A stretch of DNA of 64,000 bases from Pedinophyceae sp. YPF-701 (lineage: Eukaryota > Chlorophyta > Pedinophyceae). Within the stretch, counting starts at the first letter, position 1. Every line of letters starts with the position of its first letter. Below the pieces are notes generated by a model. It was not told where the DNA came from. It searched no databases and saw nothing but the letters and a program-made list of their open reading frames with translations. Where the stretch lies: the NCBI GenBank assembly GCA_916048055.1, contig CAJZHL010000003.1:1426001-1490000 (forward strand), in the 5' to 3' direction. Position numbers and translations under genes: made by a program. Positions 29,010-41,033 of this stretch are shown piece after piece.

Positions 29010-32000
29010 CTAACCCCCCACCGTTATGGTAGCAACAGGTTCGGCAGCTGTGACAGAGTCGGCCTGGAGCAGATCCTCGATGCCACGAGCAAAGATCGCC
29101 ATGCCTCGCTGATTCGGCAGGTTCAGGAGATAACGCACTGCAGCGTTGGCAGCGGCTTCCGAGTCGAGTGTTGCAGCGCCGTACAAGTCCTCGAGGTGCT
29201 GGCGTAGCCGGCGGTTATGATGTGACGCCTCCGGGACGCATCGACAACTTCGACCCCGGGCATGTGAAGTCGCAGCTTGCAACGCTCGATCTCCTCACAG
29301 CAACAGCGAGACTGTGACGAGGTCTGCATGAAGAATCAGGCGTGACATTGTGCCGCCAGCTACGACTTGTTTGCATGAGCCGACCTTGCCAGAAAACTGC
29401 CGCCCAAGGTGGCCGTGGCAACTGGCCCAGAGTGGCGTGGACATGCCTGATTCCCGCCCACCCATCGGCGACACACGCTCGCAGCACATGACGGGAACGG
29501 CCATTGCACCATTGATGGCACTTCCATTTGCATGGTCGGCCACAGAATGTGGCATGCTGCTTTGTCGAGCCAGGAAGCGCAAGCTCGCGATAGTGCCAGC
29601 CGACCTCTAGCCTCATGCTCTTTGCCCAGTCAGGACCATCGGAGCCGTCAACGCAATTACAACGTTCAACATCGAAAAGGCGACTGGGGCGCCGCGTCGA
29701 AACGAGGATCCAGTGGCGCCCAGCATGCGCAAGATGGCTAGATTCCCCCGCTGCGAGGCCCATCGTCGGAACGAGGCGGGACTCCTGCCGCCAGAGTCCC
29801 GCGTGCACTCAGGTGAGAATTTGTTCGCGCGTGTTGAGTTGCCGTCCCTGCACCTCCACCTCCGTCCTTCTTGCAGGCCATACAGTGCCACCTGCGAGGT
29901 CGTCGGCCATTTGGGGGACGATGAGACGCACGTGGCGGGGCTGCTGCGACGCAGGCATACCCGGGGCTTCGGCGCACCGTTTCCCGGAAACGATCCACAC
30001 GATACTGTCTGGGAGGGCAGGGCCACCCTCGTGCGCCACGCCGCCGACACTTCCGCCCTCGATAGTGAGGGCGGGAGCGGGTCCTGACAGTGTTGTCGCG
30101 AGTGCACTGGCACCGCCAATTGCCGCCGACACAGGAACTGCGTTGCGCTGCGTGCCCACAGCCGCATTGGGTGGAACTGTCAGCGGCGGAGCGTCGATGA
30201 GCGGCTCAGCGCCTCCCGCCGCCCCCTCAGCGAGGTTGGGGACAGGGCGATCGCCCCACAGCTTGATCAGCTCCTTCCACGCAGGCGGATCGCGGAGAAG
30301 CTCGTCGCGAATCACTCCAAGGATGTCCGCCGGGGCTTGCAGTCCCTGCGACAGGCGGTGGCCGACAGATGCATCGTGGAGTCCTGGCCAGCCAAAGCAA
30401 TTGCTTGTTCTGTAGAAGCATGTCCAGATTCAATCTCACCTGTCTCTCGTACCAGCGGTACACCTTGAAGACACACCGGGCACACATGACCCGACAAGAA
30501 GCGCATCCAAGCGTGGGCAGGCCGGTGGAAGCGTAGCCCGCGAACCGCTTGACCTGTTGCAGCAAGTGGAACGCCCGACTCGTGTTAGTGGACAAGCTGA
30601 GCGAACTACCGGATCTGACGCTACACACCAGGAAGAGGCGAGCGCGCGAGTAACAGAAGGTCAGCGAGACAGGGTCTGGCGCCGAGGAAGCAATGCCTGA
30701 AGAGCCTCACCTTGGATGGAGTCCGGTCCGCTCGCGGAAGCCGGGCCCTCTTCTGTCTCCACGGCTCGATCTGACGCACAACGCCATCGCGAGCAGCATT
30801 GGGTCGCCCCTGAGGATCGCCGCCCCCCCAAGGATGATGCTTCAACCGTGCAGATGGCTTGACCTCCCGCCCGCTGCGCGAGGCGACTGGATCGGCGCGT
30901 TGGGACTCATCGTCCGTCTCTGGCTGTACCGTGCGCGTAGGGGTCTTTGCCTTCTTCGACGGCTTTGCCTTGACCGGGTTTCCCTGTGAAGGCAGTGCAT
31001 GAGTGGGCGCAGAGCCGAGCGCTGCCTTTGCGGGCACTGTCCTCGACGTCGCAGCCATAGCAGGCGACTTTCCTGCTCCAAGTGGATTTCCCGCAGATGG
31101 CGCATCAGGCTGTCGCGTGGGGTTCTGTCCAAGGGCCTCTCCATGTGCACGTGACGTCTTCCCGCCAGCCCCTGTCGCAGAGGGGCGCTTGAGTCCCGGA
31201 ATCTTCTTTGGCGGTGGCTGCTGGACCTCGAATGTGTCTGCCGGCCGCTTCAGACACCGCTTGAGCGCCAACTTCTTTGCCAAGACTTTGCGCTGCTCCT
31301 GCCTGGCGTGATCCGCGGCCCCTGCGAGCCTCCATGCACCAAAGCTGTCAATGTGCAGCCCTGAGGGTGTCGCATCTGCGCGTGAAAGCGGCAGTCATGT
31401 CGTTGCCGCACCTGTGGCGTAGGCCTTCGGATCATCGTATGCAAGGAGCCGCCGATTGCTCTTCCTCTCGCGCGTACCCTCGATAATTCCGTCGTCGCTC
31501 TCTTCGCTCCCACTGCTGCTGTCCGGAACTGCGCGAGCGTGGCGAGCAAAACTGCTGAGAAATGCTGGTCAACACGAAAGGTGCATGGTCAACAAGCACC
31601 GTGCGCGAACCTTCTTCCACGTATCCACGCTGCCGTTTCTGCGGAACAGGCGCGCCTTCCTGCGAGCACGCCGGAGCACAGTGATGGACGTGGGCATGCA
31701 AGTCGGACCTTTCGGGCCCAAAGTGAGATGCACCTCTTTCGCTGCCTGCGACTCACCTCTCGCGGCCCGACGCGCATCTTCAGCGCCACGCGATCGTGGC
31801 GTCCGACGTCCAGTGAGACGTGGACCCTCGCCAGCCTGTACTTGTTCTTCTCTCGCCTTGAAAGCGAGCTGTCGAGCTTTGTGTTTCCGGTCCTGATGCA
31901 GCAGCCGTCGATGATCTGCTCCCGGAGGAAGCGCGGCAGCGGGAATGCGTGGCTCTTCAGCGTCGCCTGCGTGGAAGACGTGAGCGCGGCAAAGCCGACC

Positions 32001-35000
32001 TTTTGGGACCACGGGCAACATATGTGCAAGCCTCATGACCTGTTGTGAGAGCGCCACGTTCGGCCACGTGCGCAGACGCCGCCGCAGATATCTTGCGAGG
32101 GGAATTGCGGCGCACCCTGTGCAGCGCGTCTGCCGGAACTCGGAAGTGAGCAGCAAGGCGGAAGTCCGTCCTCCACATGTTGATCGTGCCGATGAACAAC
32201 GCCGACATCTCGTCGCTCGTCAGCAGGAAGGGGTTGAAGTTGCGCAGCTGCTCGTCAGTGAGCCCGAGGCACTTCGTCACGACGTGCTTGTGCAAGCGGA
32301 ACCTGTTCGCCTTCTCCGTGAGCCTGCAGATCGCGCGAGTCGCGACGGGCGTCGTTGAGATGCAGCGACGAACGCGCGCGCAAGTTCTTGTACAGGACGC
32401 GACGTGTGCGGCCCTCACGTTCCGACCCTCTGGAAGTGACGCGCGATGTCGTCATCGGTCTCCCACGTGTCGTGCTTGTGAGGCGTCCCGTCTTGCATCC
32501 ACCAGCGCAACGGTTCAGCGACGACCTCGATGAAGACCTCCCTTTCCGGTTTTTCGTTACGCGCGACCGGATTCTGCGCACAACCGATGGACGAGGTGGA
32601 GTCGTTTGTGGCTGCAGGACATTTCCACCGGAGGGAAGGACCGTGACGTTGGGTGTGTTGCTCGCCTGACTGCCCGTGTAACCGGGGTTGACGACCTGCC
32701 ATGCCCAGCGTAGGAATGCCTGTTCCTCTTCAGAAAGCGCCCCAGTCGAGTCCTTCAGATCCGTCTTTGGCGCCACAGGCTTCTGCAGGGACTTGGCGTC
32801 TCAAATGTCGTGACGGGCACGCAGCTGTGAGGGCAGCGTCGACGGCGGGGTATGCGAGGGACCGACCTTGGGTTTGTTCGGCGCAAGCATGCTCCCGACC
32901 ACGTTGTCGACCGTGTACAGGTTCCGCTTGTTTCCCCCGATTGCGTTCGACGTGAGTGCGCCGGGGATACGGAAACCACTGATGCCCGCGAAGATGTCGC
33001 TGCCGACGCCTGAAACGGTGGGCCCCGGCTGCTCCGTCGCAGCAGCAGGAGCGTCGCGGTCATCCTCGCCCCCTTCGATGCTGCGCGGGGAGGCCGCGCA
33101 CATCTGCATGCCTGCGCCAGGTTTGTCGGCAGGGCTGCCTCGGTGACAGTTCTGTTGCCGCAGGCGTGCGGGCAGGTCGTCCAGCATGTCCTCCTCGGCC
33201 TCTCCCTGCGAGCAAGACGCCGCCTCGTTGAGTTGGGGGCTGTTGCTCACCGAGGGCCGCGACTCTCATACGGGCGACAGACCGCATGCACCGCGCGAGA
33301 GTGCATAGACTGCGTTACCTGCACATACGTCTTCTGCGACTGGATGAATCGTTCCCGCGCTTGTTGGCGCTCCAATTCAAGTTGACGGACGAGCTTGGCA
33401 ATCTGCAGCAGAGAAGGAGGAGGATTGACAGCTGTCGCGCGTACGGATGCACGGACGCAGTGTGACCAGGACGGTCGTGGCGTGGGTTTGTCGGGGAGGC
33501 GTGTTTCCTCACGTTGAGCAGCTGCTGGTCCAAGAACTCGCTGTTCTCCGCGACGCGATTGGCGTTGTACACGTGCCCAGCCTTGCTCATGCTGTTGAAC
33601 ACCCCGCTCGTCACGCCAAGGCCCCGTTCTGCGTCTGAGAGCGGCCGCTTCACCACCCGCCCCGTGCGACTGGACATGGCAACCACCAGCTCAGGCGGCG
33701 GGCAGTGCAGTTCTTCCTTCTTCGCGCTTTTCGAAGCAGGTGCCCGCTGTCGCGTGAGCTGAGCCTTTCGGGCCCTGATTTTGACCTCCTCAGCGCGCAG
33801 CTGGGAGAGCATGCTCTGACGCTGCCTCTCCTCGATCGCAAGGTGCTTGCGCTCGTGGTAGCGCTTGAGCTCAGCTCGTGGGTTCCACCACATGTTCCCA
33901 GTCAGGCGAACCACCTGCGTCACGCAAGAGGTCGCCAGGAAAGGTCGGCAACCAGGTCAAGACACGGAGCTGGCCAGGACGTGGCGTTGCGAGTCGCTTG
34001 CCTGCGGGTCTCTGTCCAGGATGTGACAGCGCTTCCGGTTCTCGCGCATGTTCTCGCGCATTTTGTCCTTGAGCCACGGCATCTGCGCGGGGAACCACGC
34101 CACGCATTCTTCAGCAACTTCTCGTCGTTGTGCAACCAAGCGTGCACTGCGGGCTGCCGGCGGACCGGGCTGGAGAGCGTGCGTGGCGGGCACATCGCAC
34201 CTTGACGACGAGATGCTCGCTCATGTACATGTAGGCGATGTTCGTCAGCGGGAGCGCCTGGGTGAACTTGTCCCAAGCCTTCATGGAGATCTCCGCGTTC
34301 TCTCCGATGTTCACGGCGTAAATGTTCCACTTGGACTGACAGAGCTCGACGATCTTGTCCAACTACGCGGGCACGGTGGCGCCAGCGCGGCACAGTCACG
34401 CGCCGCGGTCTCGCACGACCAGGGAGCAGTTCAGTTCAGTCTGGGTGAGGCCCACCTGCTCGTCGAACATGGCCAGTTCGAAGTTCTGAATGTACAGGAC
34501 CTCGATGCGATCGTTGAGCCAAAGCGCGTCCAGGATGCGGTTGATCTCCGCCGACCGCACTTCCGAGGGGATGTATTGTTTCAGGCGCAGGATCTTCCCG
34601 TCCGCCTGGAACTCCCTGCGAGCACGCAGTCCGGGCGGCGGGCGGTCGGTCGCCTGCACGGGTCCGTCACCGGCCGCGCCGGCCCTCGTCTCCCCCGCGC
34701 ACCTGGAGTTGGTCTCGATCTTGTGGATCAGGTCCTGGAAGTCGCGCCGGAACATGAAGTCCCGCGGACGACGTGCGGAGCGCCGCGCGAGGCCGGCGTC
34801 GTCCGCGACGTCCTCCTCCGCCGCCTCCTCGACGTCGGGGATGCCCCCGATCTGCCCCGCCTCCAAGCGGGCACGCTCCTCGGCAACCCACCGCGCGCGC
34901 TCGGGGGGGAAGGCTGCAGCGGGCGGGCGGCGGCATAGGGAGCTCGTGGGCGTTCGGGGGAGGGAGGGCGGGGGCGCCGTCGGTCGCCGGGCCTCTGGCC

Positions 35001-35031
35001 GGAGGGTGAGGCGAGGTGCGACGAGTGGCAT
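29010..35031 (-). CDS. Large unrecognised protein with LRR-like N-terminus (about 18 exons)
   Basis: Seventeen exons join in consistent phase on the minus strand: 35031-34703, 34615-34456, 34362-34201, 34082-33981, 33914-33513, 33402-33319, 33262-32867, 32782-32696, 32573-32419, 32323-32140, 31966-31757, 31659-31611, 31528-31412, 31321-30711, 30553-30440, 30345-29892, 29807-29385. A last exon near 29160 ends at 29010, its 5' edge unresolved. About 1,400 residues. Layout: acidic/Arg-rich start; leucine-rich-repeat-like strands (IEVLYIQNFE, WNIYAVNIGEN, TNIAYMYMSEH); basic KDKMRENMRENRKR; MWWNP; coiled coil (LVRQLELERQQARERF); W-rich segment (EPLRWWMQDG); FNPFLLTSDEM; acidic SSSGSEESDDG; Lys/Pro-rich nuclear-like tract (PPPKKIPGLKRP); a CxxCxxxCxxC cluster (CASCRVMCARC); a Cys/Trp-rich C-terminal region. 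I recognise no characterised family. Nuclear localisation is inferred only from the basic tracts. Confidence 0.65.
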
Positions 35032-36646
35032 CAACTTACGCTGTGGTGCTTTGGGCCAGCCCGGACGGACACCTCTGGCCTTCGGGCGCCGTTCCTCTCC
35101 CCCGGACGCCGGCGGTTGGCACGAAATGTCCTGCGCGACCGGCGTTGCCGCAGCGACCGGCGGAGCGCGCACGCGCTGGTCAGCAGTGCCGGCTTCATCC
35201 GGCGCCTCGTGCGCGCGGTCTTCAACAACCCTGCAAGCGTGGGACGGACGTACAGAAGGTTTCGCCGGCAGCCGCGCGGCCAGCGCGCCGCGGCTGTCCG
35301 TGCTCCCGCGCGCGCCCGTGTCTGATGGGGAGCGAAAGTGCGGTTCGACGAGGAGGGGCGCACAGGCGCTGACCTTGCGGCGTGCTGCATGCTAGCGGTG
35401 TGGTCTCCACTTGTCGCGGAGTCCGAGACCGTCGCTGGGACGCGAGCGGCCCCATGCGCCGTGCCGCCCCCCAGTGGTGCAGGAGCTTGCTGCAGACGGA
35501 GCGCACCGCCAGTGCGAGCGGTATTTGAGGCGGATCGAGGGCTTGTCGATGTCGGAGAAAGCTGGATATCGTGCCGTGCGGCCCACCGGGCGCGAGTTCG
35601 CGTATTCGGCGCGTGTGACGGTGCCGGAAACACGCTGTCCCAGGGAGCAACGGTTGCGAGAGGAAATGCCGCCCGCACGGGCTGTTCCCCACGATCGACG
35701 GTCGCGCATGGGACGAGGGCCGCATGAGTCCTGCGCACCTGGGGCTCCGTGTTCCCCGCGGCCGGCGCAATCGTCCCTAAACCGCCGTTGTCACCCAGAT
35801 GAGACACACCGTAGCACGCCGGCCCTGCTCCGGCACTGCACGCCAGCGAGTTCCGGGGCAGCGCACGTCGCGACCACGGTGTCCCGATCGCGCGCAGCGG
35901 CCGCGCCACCAGGCGTGTTGGGAGGGAGAGGCGGACGCGGCGGGTCGGGGCTTGCCTTGCGAGGGTGTCCTGTTTGCCCTGCCCCGGTTCGTCAACAGGC
36001 CCTGACGCAGTGACTGGAACAGCGTGCATCGATGCATGTCGGTGCTGGGAGTCGAGGGTGTTGCCGACCGGCGGAGCGCGGCCTGTGGCGCAGTTGGCGC
36101 CATTTCCCTCCTGTATCATGATTCCGCACTCCTGCGCCGGACACCTCCCTAGGGCATCCACGCCGAGTCTCTGCGACAATTCGCTGCAAACGGCGCCTCG
36201 AGGGGCGGAAGTACCGGCGGAAACGCGAGCAGTGACCTGTCAACCGCACTCCATGCAGCGAAGCACCAAACTGCTCACCCAACGCTAGCTTGAGCCAGCA
36301 CTAGCACGCATCGCGACGCGAGGATGGTCGGGGCGGGTCAATGGCCGCCTGCCGTCCCGGCGAGGCGCATTGAACGGCGGCCCGGCCCCGTTCAACGGGG
36401 CAGACGGAGAGTGGTTGACAGTCGGGCGGCGCCAGGCCCCGGGGACCGCGAGTGCCGCGGCTCGCGGGGGGAACAGACGCCTCGCGATGGACACATGCGA
36501 TTTCGTCGCCGAAAAGCCGGGTATCCGGGCCGTATCAGGTTCTCCGCGGCCTCTGCAGTGGTGCGAGCAGCGCCTCCGTCCGGGGACGACTGTGGATGTG
36601 GCCGTTCACAGGGAGCAAGCGCGAGGGTGAGCAGTGCGAGCGCACG
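35032..36646. other. 1.6-kb divergent intergenic region
   Basis: Lies between the head-to-head LRR-like gene (-) and TIP30 gene (+), so it should hold both promoters. Several overlapping ORFs exist on both strands but none looks conserved. It is longer than other divergent spacers here (0.5-0.7 kb), so a small unrecognised gene is possible. Confidence 0.35.
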
Positions 36647-38234
36647 ATGAAGGCCGTAGTGTTCGGAGCGACTGGCGCCGTTGGCAGGTGCGCTGTGCAC
36701 ACACTGAGGCATCGCGACTCGTCCCTCCGTGGTTGGGTGCCCGCCTCCATGGTGGGAAGCCCCCCGTCGCTCGCTGTCTCATATCAGCGCCTTCGCGATC
36801 ACTCGAGCACCGTTCGGACGGTTCGTTCCGCGTCACATCGACGCCCTCGTCGAGGAGAGTGCAGAGAACTCGTCAACGCGCTGCTGGCCTCCAAATGCTG
36901 GGAGAGCGTCACGACGATCGGGAGGCGGAGACTGGATGACGGCAAACCAGGTGGACCGCCGTCTGACTCCAAGCTGAACCAGGCGAGCGCTGCGGCACGC
37001 GCTATCAACCAAATGAGTGAACTTGTCGCGCCAGCCCCCGCGTGCTGTCGATCGCCATATGTGCTTTAAATTCCGCTCTGCTTCAACTCAGGCACTTCAG
37101 CCGCCGTGCAAGCCTGAAAGTGCTCGCTGCCGTGGAGGATTGTCCACTCTGCTGCTCCCTGTGCTTATGCGCACGGCACAAGTCGCTCTGGTCGGCCGAT
37201 GCAACGCGCCGCGCGCAACTGTCAGCCTGAGCCTGCCGTCCGAGGCCGGTGCGTCCGCAGGTCGTCGTAGACATGGAGCAGCTCGCACAGTCGTCCGAGG
37301 CGGCTGCTGCCTGCAAGGGTGGCGATGTCTGCTTCATCACGCTGGGGACCACGCGCAAGGCGGCCGGATCCGCAGACGCCTTCGTACGACTCGACCGCGA
37401 CATTGTGGTCGATGCAGCGAAGATCGTGAGTGACCGTGTGCCCCCAGCTCTCAACACAGCGTTTTCAAGGTCCCGCGAGGGGCTGAATGCGAGAGGCACG
37501 CTCGTGCTCACTCCCTTGCCACGACCGATGCTCGGATGTTGCGCGCGGTGCAGGCGAAGGACAGCGGGGTGAGGCATCTGTCGCTGCTGACTGCCCAGGG
37601 CTCAAACTCGAGTGTTTGGGGTCCTCGACTAGGAGCCTTCCACGGGCTGCTGTACATGAAGACCAAAGGTTCGTGGCGACCCGCACGTCGCACGTTTCAA
37701 CGACTTGCTCGTGCAAGTTGCGGCGGATCGATGCGAAGGCTGCGCCTGCAGCAGCAGCCTGCCCTCTCGCTGACTAGCTCCTCGGCGCTAGCACTCAGAC
37801 GCCGCTATTCGTCCCCGCAGGTCAAGCCGAGGACGCATGCCGTGCACTGGGTTTCGAAGCGACGTCGATTTTCCGCCCAGCTCTGATCGTCAGGCAAGTA
37901 GTGCAGCTCCGCCTTCGCGCTGCGACCTCTCCCCCTAGTGCCCACGATGTGGATGAAAGCGACGCGCGGGGACGACGTGCCGCGCGGCGTGATCGGCGAC
38001 GCTCGATCGACTATTTTCGTGTGCAGACCGGAGCCCAGACCCTTCGAGTCGATCATCGCGGGGGTGTCGAAGGTGTTTGGCCAGTCGACTGCCGCACACA
38101 CGCTCGCAAACGTCATGGCAGCCGATGCGGAGGGCCGCCCGAGGGGGACGGTGGTGTGGGAACTGAAGGACATCAAGCGAGCGGGCGCGTCCCTGGAGCG
38201 CGCACAAGCCCGCGGTGATGGCGAGCGCGAGTAG
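36647..38234 (+). CDS. HTATIP2: HTATIP2/TIP30-like NAD(P)-binding Rossmann protein
   Basis: Atypical short-chain dehydrogenase of the TIP30 (CC3) group. Six exons: 36647-36687, 36865-36982, 37261-37425, 37554-37668, 37821-37893, 38027-38234; 239 residues (human 242). Motifs: FGATGAVGR nucleotide-binding loop split by intron 1, TIGRRRLDD, VVVDMEQL, ITLGTTRKAAGSADAFVRLD, LSLLTAQGSN, LLYMKTKG (K of the active-site region) and SIFRPALIV. Two introns have GC-AG ends: after 36982 (CAG|GCGAGC) and after 37893 (AG|GCAAGT). Both are required to match the family without insertions. It is convergent with the P450 gene, 110 bp from stop to stop. Confidence 0.87.
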
Positions 38235-38344
38235 AACGCGGATCGAGCGAACTGCGCCTTCACACGGCGGACCGGGTGGGGCGGGTTGTGGGATCGGCGG
38301 CCCGTGCAGCCCTCACACCTGCTTCAAGGCATGCAGCGGCGTTC

Positions 38345-40531
38345 TCACTGCACACGCCTGCTCAGCACCACCGGGCAGCTTTCGAAAGGGATTCTGATCC
38401 CGACCAGCTTGTGCGGCACGTATGGTGGCAGGACCCCGTTCGGATCCCCTGTGTCGCCCTTCCACATTTTTTGCTGCGTTGCTGCACGATCTCCATCTTG
38501 GATGTCCATCCCGATGACGGTGTCGACGATGTCCGGCAGGCCGACGCCTAGAGCGCGCCATCCGAGGAATTTTGAAACCCGTGCAGCCAGTCGCCGCGCG
38601 AAAGACTGGTCCTGGCTCGCACCGCGGGTCCGTGGAGCTCGAGCGACCGTCGCCTCGAACCTTGTGAGGATCATCGTCGAGAGCAACGCCAGCTCCGTCT
38701 CCGCTAATCGTCGCCCCGGGCAGCGGTACACACCGCCCCCCCACACGACGCCAGACACCTGGCCTTTCGCAAAGCCTGCCAACCCGTCGCAGAGGCCCAC
38801 CCTGTCCGGGTCGTACCGCCATGGCTCTCCAGCCTGAAACTCGGGATGATGCTGCGCACACGCGAGGTGAGGAGGGCCGTGAGCGGCCAGTATCTTTTTG
38901 TGGGCGGGGCCGTCAACGTGGCTCAGATGGGAAGCGCACTTGCAGGTAAAAGGGACAGATCGCCAACGTTCTGCCACGCGGGATGCGCGTGCACGCGCTC
39001 GGCCGATCGTCAACTTCGACGTCCATGGATGCGAACCTCACTGCGATCCCTGGAGACCGCAGCCTCAGTGCTTCGGCAACACACCTGTGCAGGACGGACG
39101 GGGTCAGAAGGGCTCTGGCGGGTGGCACTGATGACAGGCTGATCTTCCTCGCGGCCGATGATTCGCCCTTGCAAGCGACCCAGCGTGCAGCCCCATGCAA
39201 ATGCACACCTGTGAATGTGCGCCGCGCCGTCGAGTGCAACTTGCACACAGCCTTCGACGACGTCCCCGCTGCCGCGAGCAGCGGCATCACGTGCCTCCGC
39301 CAGGACCCTCCTCAGGTGCTTCTCGTTCTCTGGGAGGAGCAGGAATGCCGTCGTCCAGAAAAGTCCGGGCGCCGTGTTCGCCTGCATCGTGACGCGAGAC
39401 ACGCAGCGGCTCATGACCACGTCGGCGAGGATGATCTGCTGTCGCGCGCCGCTGAAAGGACAGTCGTGTGGCGGGACATGCACGCCTGTTGTGGTGGTGT
39501 GCCATGCGTACCTGGCTGGCCCACAACAGGCTGAGCAGGACATTGCTGTAGTGTGGACGTGGTATGTGGCTCGTGTCGACCAACCTCGCCGCCATGGACC
39601 CCTCCATCCAGCCCTTGGAGTACCCCTCTTCGAGCATGCAAAGCAACTCCTTGCGGGAGGCACTCCAATTGCGGAGCAGGGCGTGCGGCAGGGGCGACGC
39701 TGCTAGCTCGAACTGGTCCTCGAACGTCTCGAAGCATTCACGCAGCCGTGGACGGGTGGCCTCGAACATGGCGTCTCCGAAGACGGCTCGAACACCTGCT
39801 TCGAACGCCAGGCCGTGGCAGAGCTCGACCAGGTCCGTCCGGGTCTCTCCAGGTGCGACACCGACGCGCGACAGGATGTTCCGGCACGTGGAGGCCATGT
39901 GCTCCGCGTTTTCTCGCGGGTCGATGGCCTGCAGCATAGTGGGGGTCCTGCTCGCGTTAGACTCCGACGCGACAGCTCGGAGCCGAAGCCCAAGGCACCG
40001 CGAGTGGGTACCAACGGGGTGATGCGCCTGGCCACGACGCCGGCACGATCGTCCGGGGCTGCTCGCCTGTCGAAGAGCCGAGAGGATGTCTTGGTGATGG
40101 CGGCGGAACTCCGTCGCCGGCAGCCGGAAGATGCGCGACGTCCACTGCTCGACCGCAGGCAGGAACGTCACGTTCCGCGACGTGAAGAAGAGGCTCACCG
40201 CGCGCTTGGAGGTCATGAAGGTGAAGTTCTTCCCAAACACCACCAGCGAGAAGCACGAGCAGGCGTGCCGCGCGCACTCGGCGACGAACGCGACGTTTCC
40301 AACCCCGAGCGCAACAGCGCTGCCGACCGGCCACGGGAGTGAGGCCAGCGTCGTCATCACGCGGGGCGCCTTCACGGCGTCCTTGTTTGCGCTCACGAGG
40401 AGCGTCACGGCCACCACGGCCGGGGCGACGGTGGCGGCGAGCAGCAGCATCGCCGTCTGCGAGGACATGCTCGCCAGCGCGTCTGCCACGGCGCCGAACA
40501 TCGTGTGAGGCCGTAGCGGCGCGTGGTTCAT
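38345..40531 (-). CDS. Cytochrome P450, CYP7-clan-like
   Basis: Haem-thiolate monooxygenase. Five exons: 40531-40067, 39928-39512, 39381-39209, 39084-38940, 38851-38345; about 568 residues. An N-terminal membrane anchor (about residues 25-48, rich in Ala/Val/Leu) suggests ER. The I helix reads LLWASQANTAPGLFW, which resembles CYP7/CYP8/CYP39 (AsQaNT) rather than the common AGxDT. The K helix is EALR, followed by RIPRG and WRYDPDRV, and the haem loop is VVWGGGVYRCPGRRLAE with Cys ligand. In animals this clan acts on sterols and eicosanoids; the substrate here is unknown. Intron 1 likely has GC-AG ends (CAG|GCGAGC). It shares a ~500-bp divergent promoter with DPY30. Confidence 0.85.
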
Positions 40532-41033
40532 GGTGCCCTGATGCTGCGTGGTGGGCGGCGTGGTGTGCGTGCGACGCCCATCAAATGCAACGACCGCGTT
40601 GGTCAGGGACGGGTGGACTCGCAAGTCAGCCACAGCGAGGGCCGGGCCAGGCGTGAGCGTCTGCAGCAACGTGAATCCCTCTCAGGTGAGCCCGAGCACC
40701 ACCGGCGAACAGAACCAAAGGTACGAGGAGCCAACGCAGCGGCGTGTCGCCGCGTTCGCGAGGAGGGACTGCGGGTCGCTGCGAGACGCCGTCGCTGTGA
40801 GCTCCGCCCGCTCGCGCAGGTCGGAGCTGCGGTGTCCTTGGAGGACTCCGGGGAGGGATCGCCGACGAGCCGCCCGCGCCGCATGACGCGCCGCCGTCAT
40901 GGTGGCGCCGTGCCGCGGGGAGTCGCAGATCACGGCCGAGCCGCGCGTGTGCTGCAGACGGACATTCTCTCGACGCAACTGAAAGCTAGACAGGAACGGA
41001 CCGCCCTGCTCACCGGCTGGGCCGTGCTGGACC
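40532..41033. other. Divergent promoter region, P450 / DPY30
   Basis: 500 bp between two head-to-head starts. No gene or clear motif seen. Confidence 0.5.

Noticed and set aside
29215-29808. Separate 197-residue gene
   Set aside because: Its first codon is GTG right after a stop, and an upstream exon joins it in phase, so it is an exon of the large LRR-like gene rather than a gene of its own.
30440-30469. A 30-bp intron in the LRR-like gene (GTGAGA to CTACAG)
   Set aside because: Too short, and it leads into a poor frame. The acceptor at 30346, giving a ~94-bp intron and the frame GLQAPADILGV, fits better.
35411-36013. 200-codon plus-strand ORF in the divergent promoter region
   Set aside because: No motif, low-complexity end and overlapping antisense frames; treated as compositional.
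35031-36179. 382-codon minus-strand ORF upstream of the LRR-like gene
   Set aside because: Compositional Arg/Ala/Ser/Pro frame with no conserved motif; the real coding start of the LRR-like gene lies at its end.
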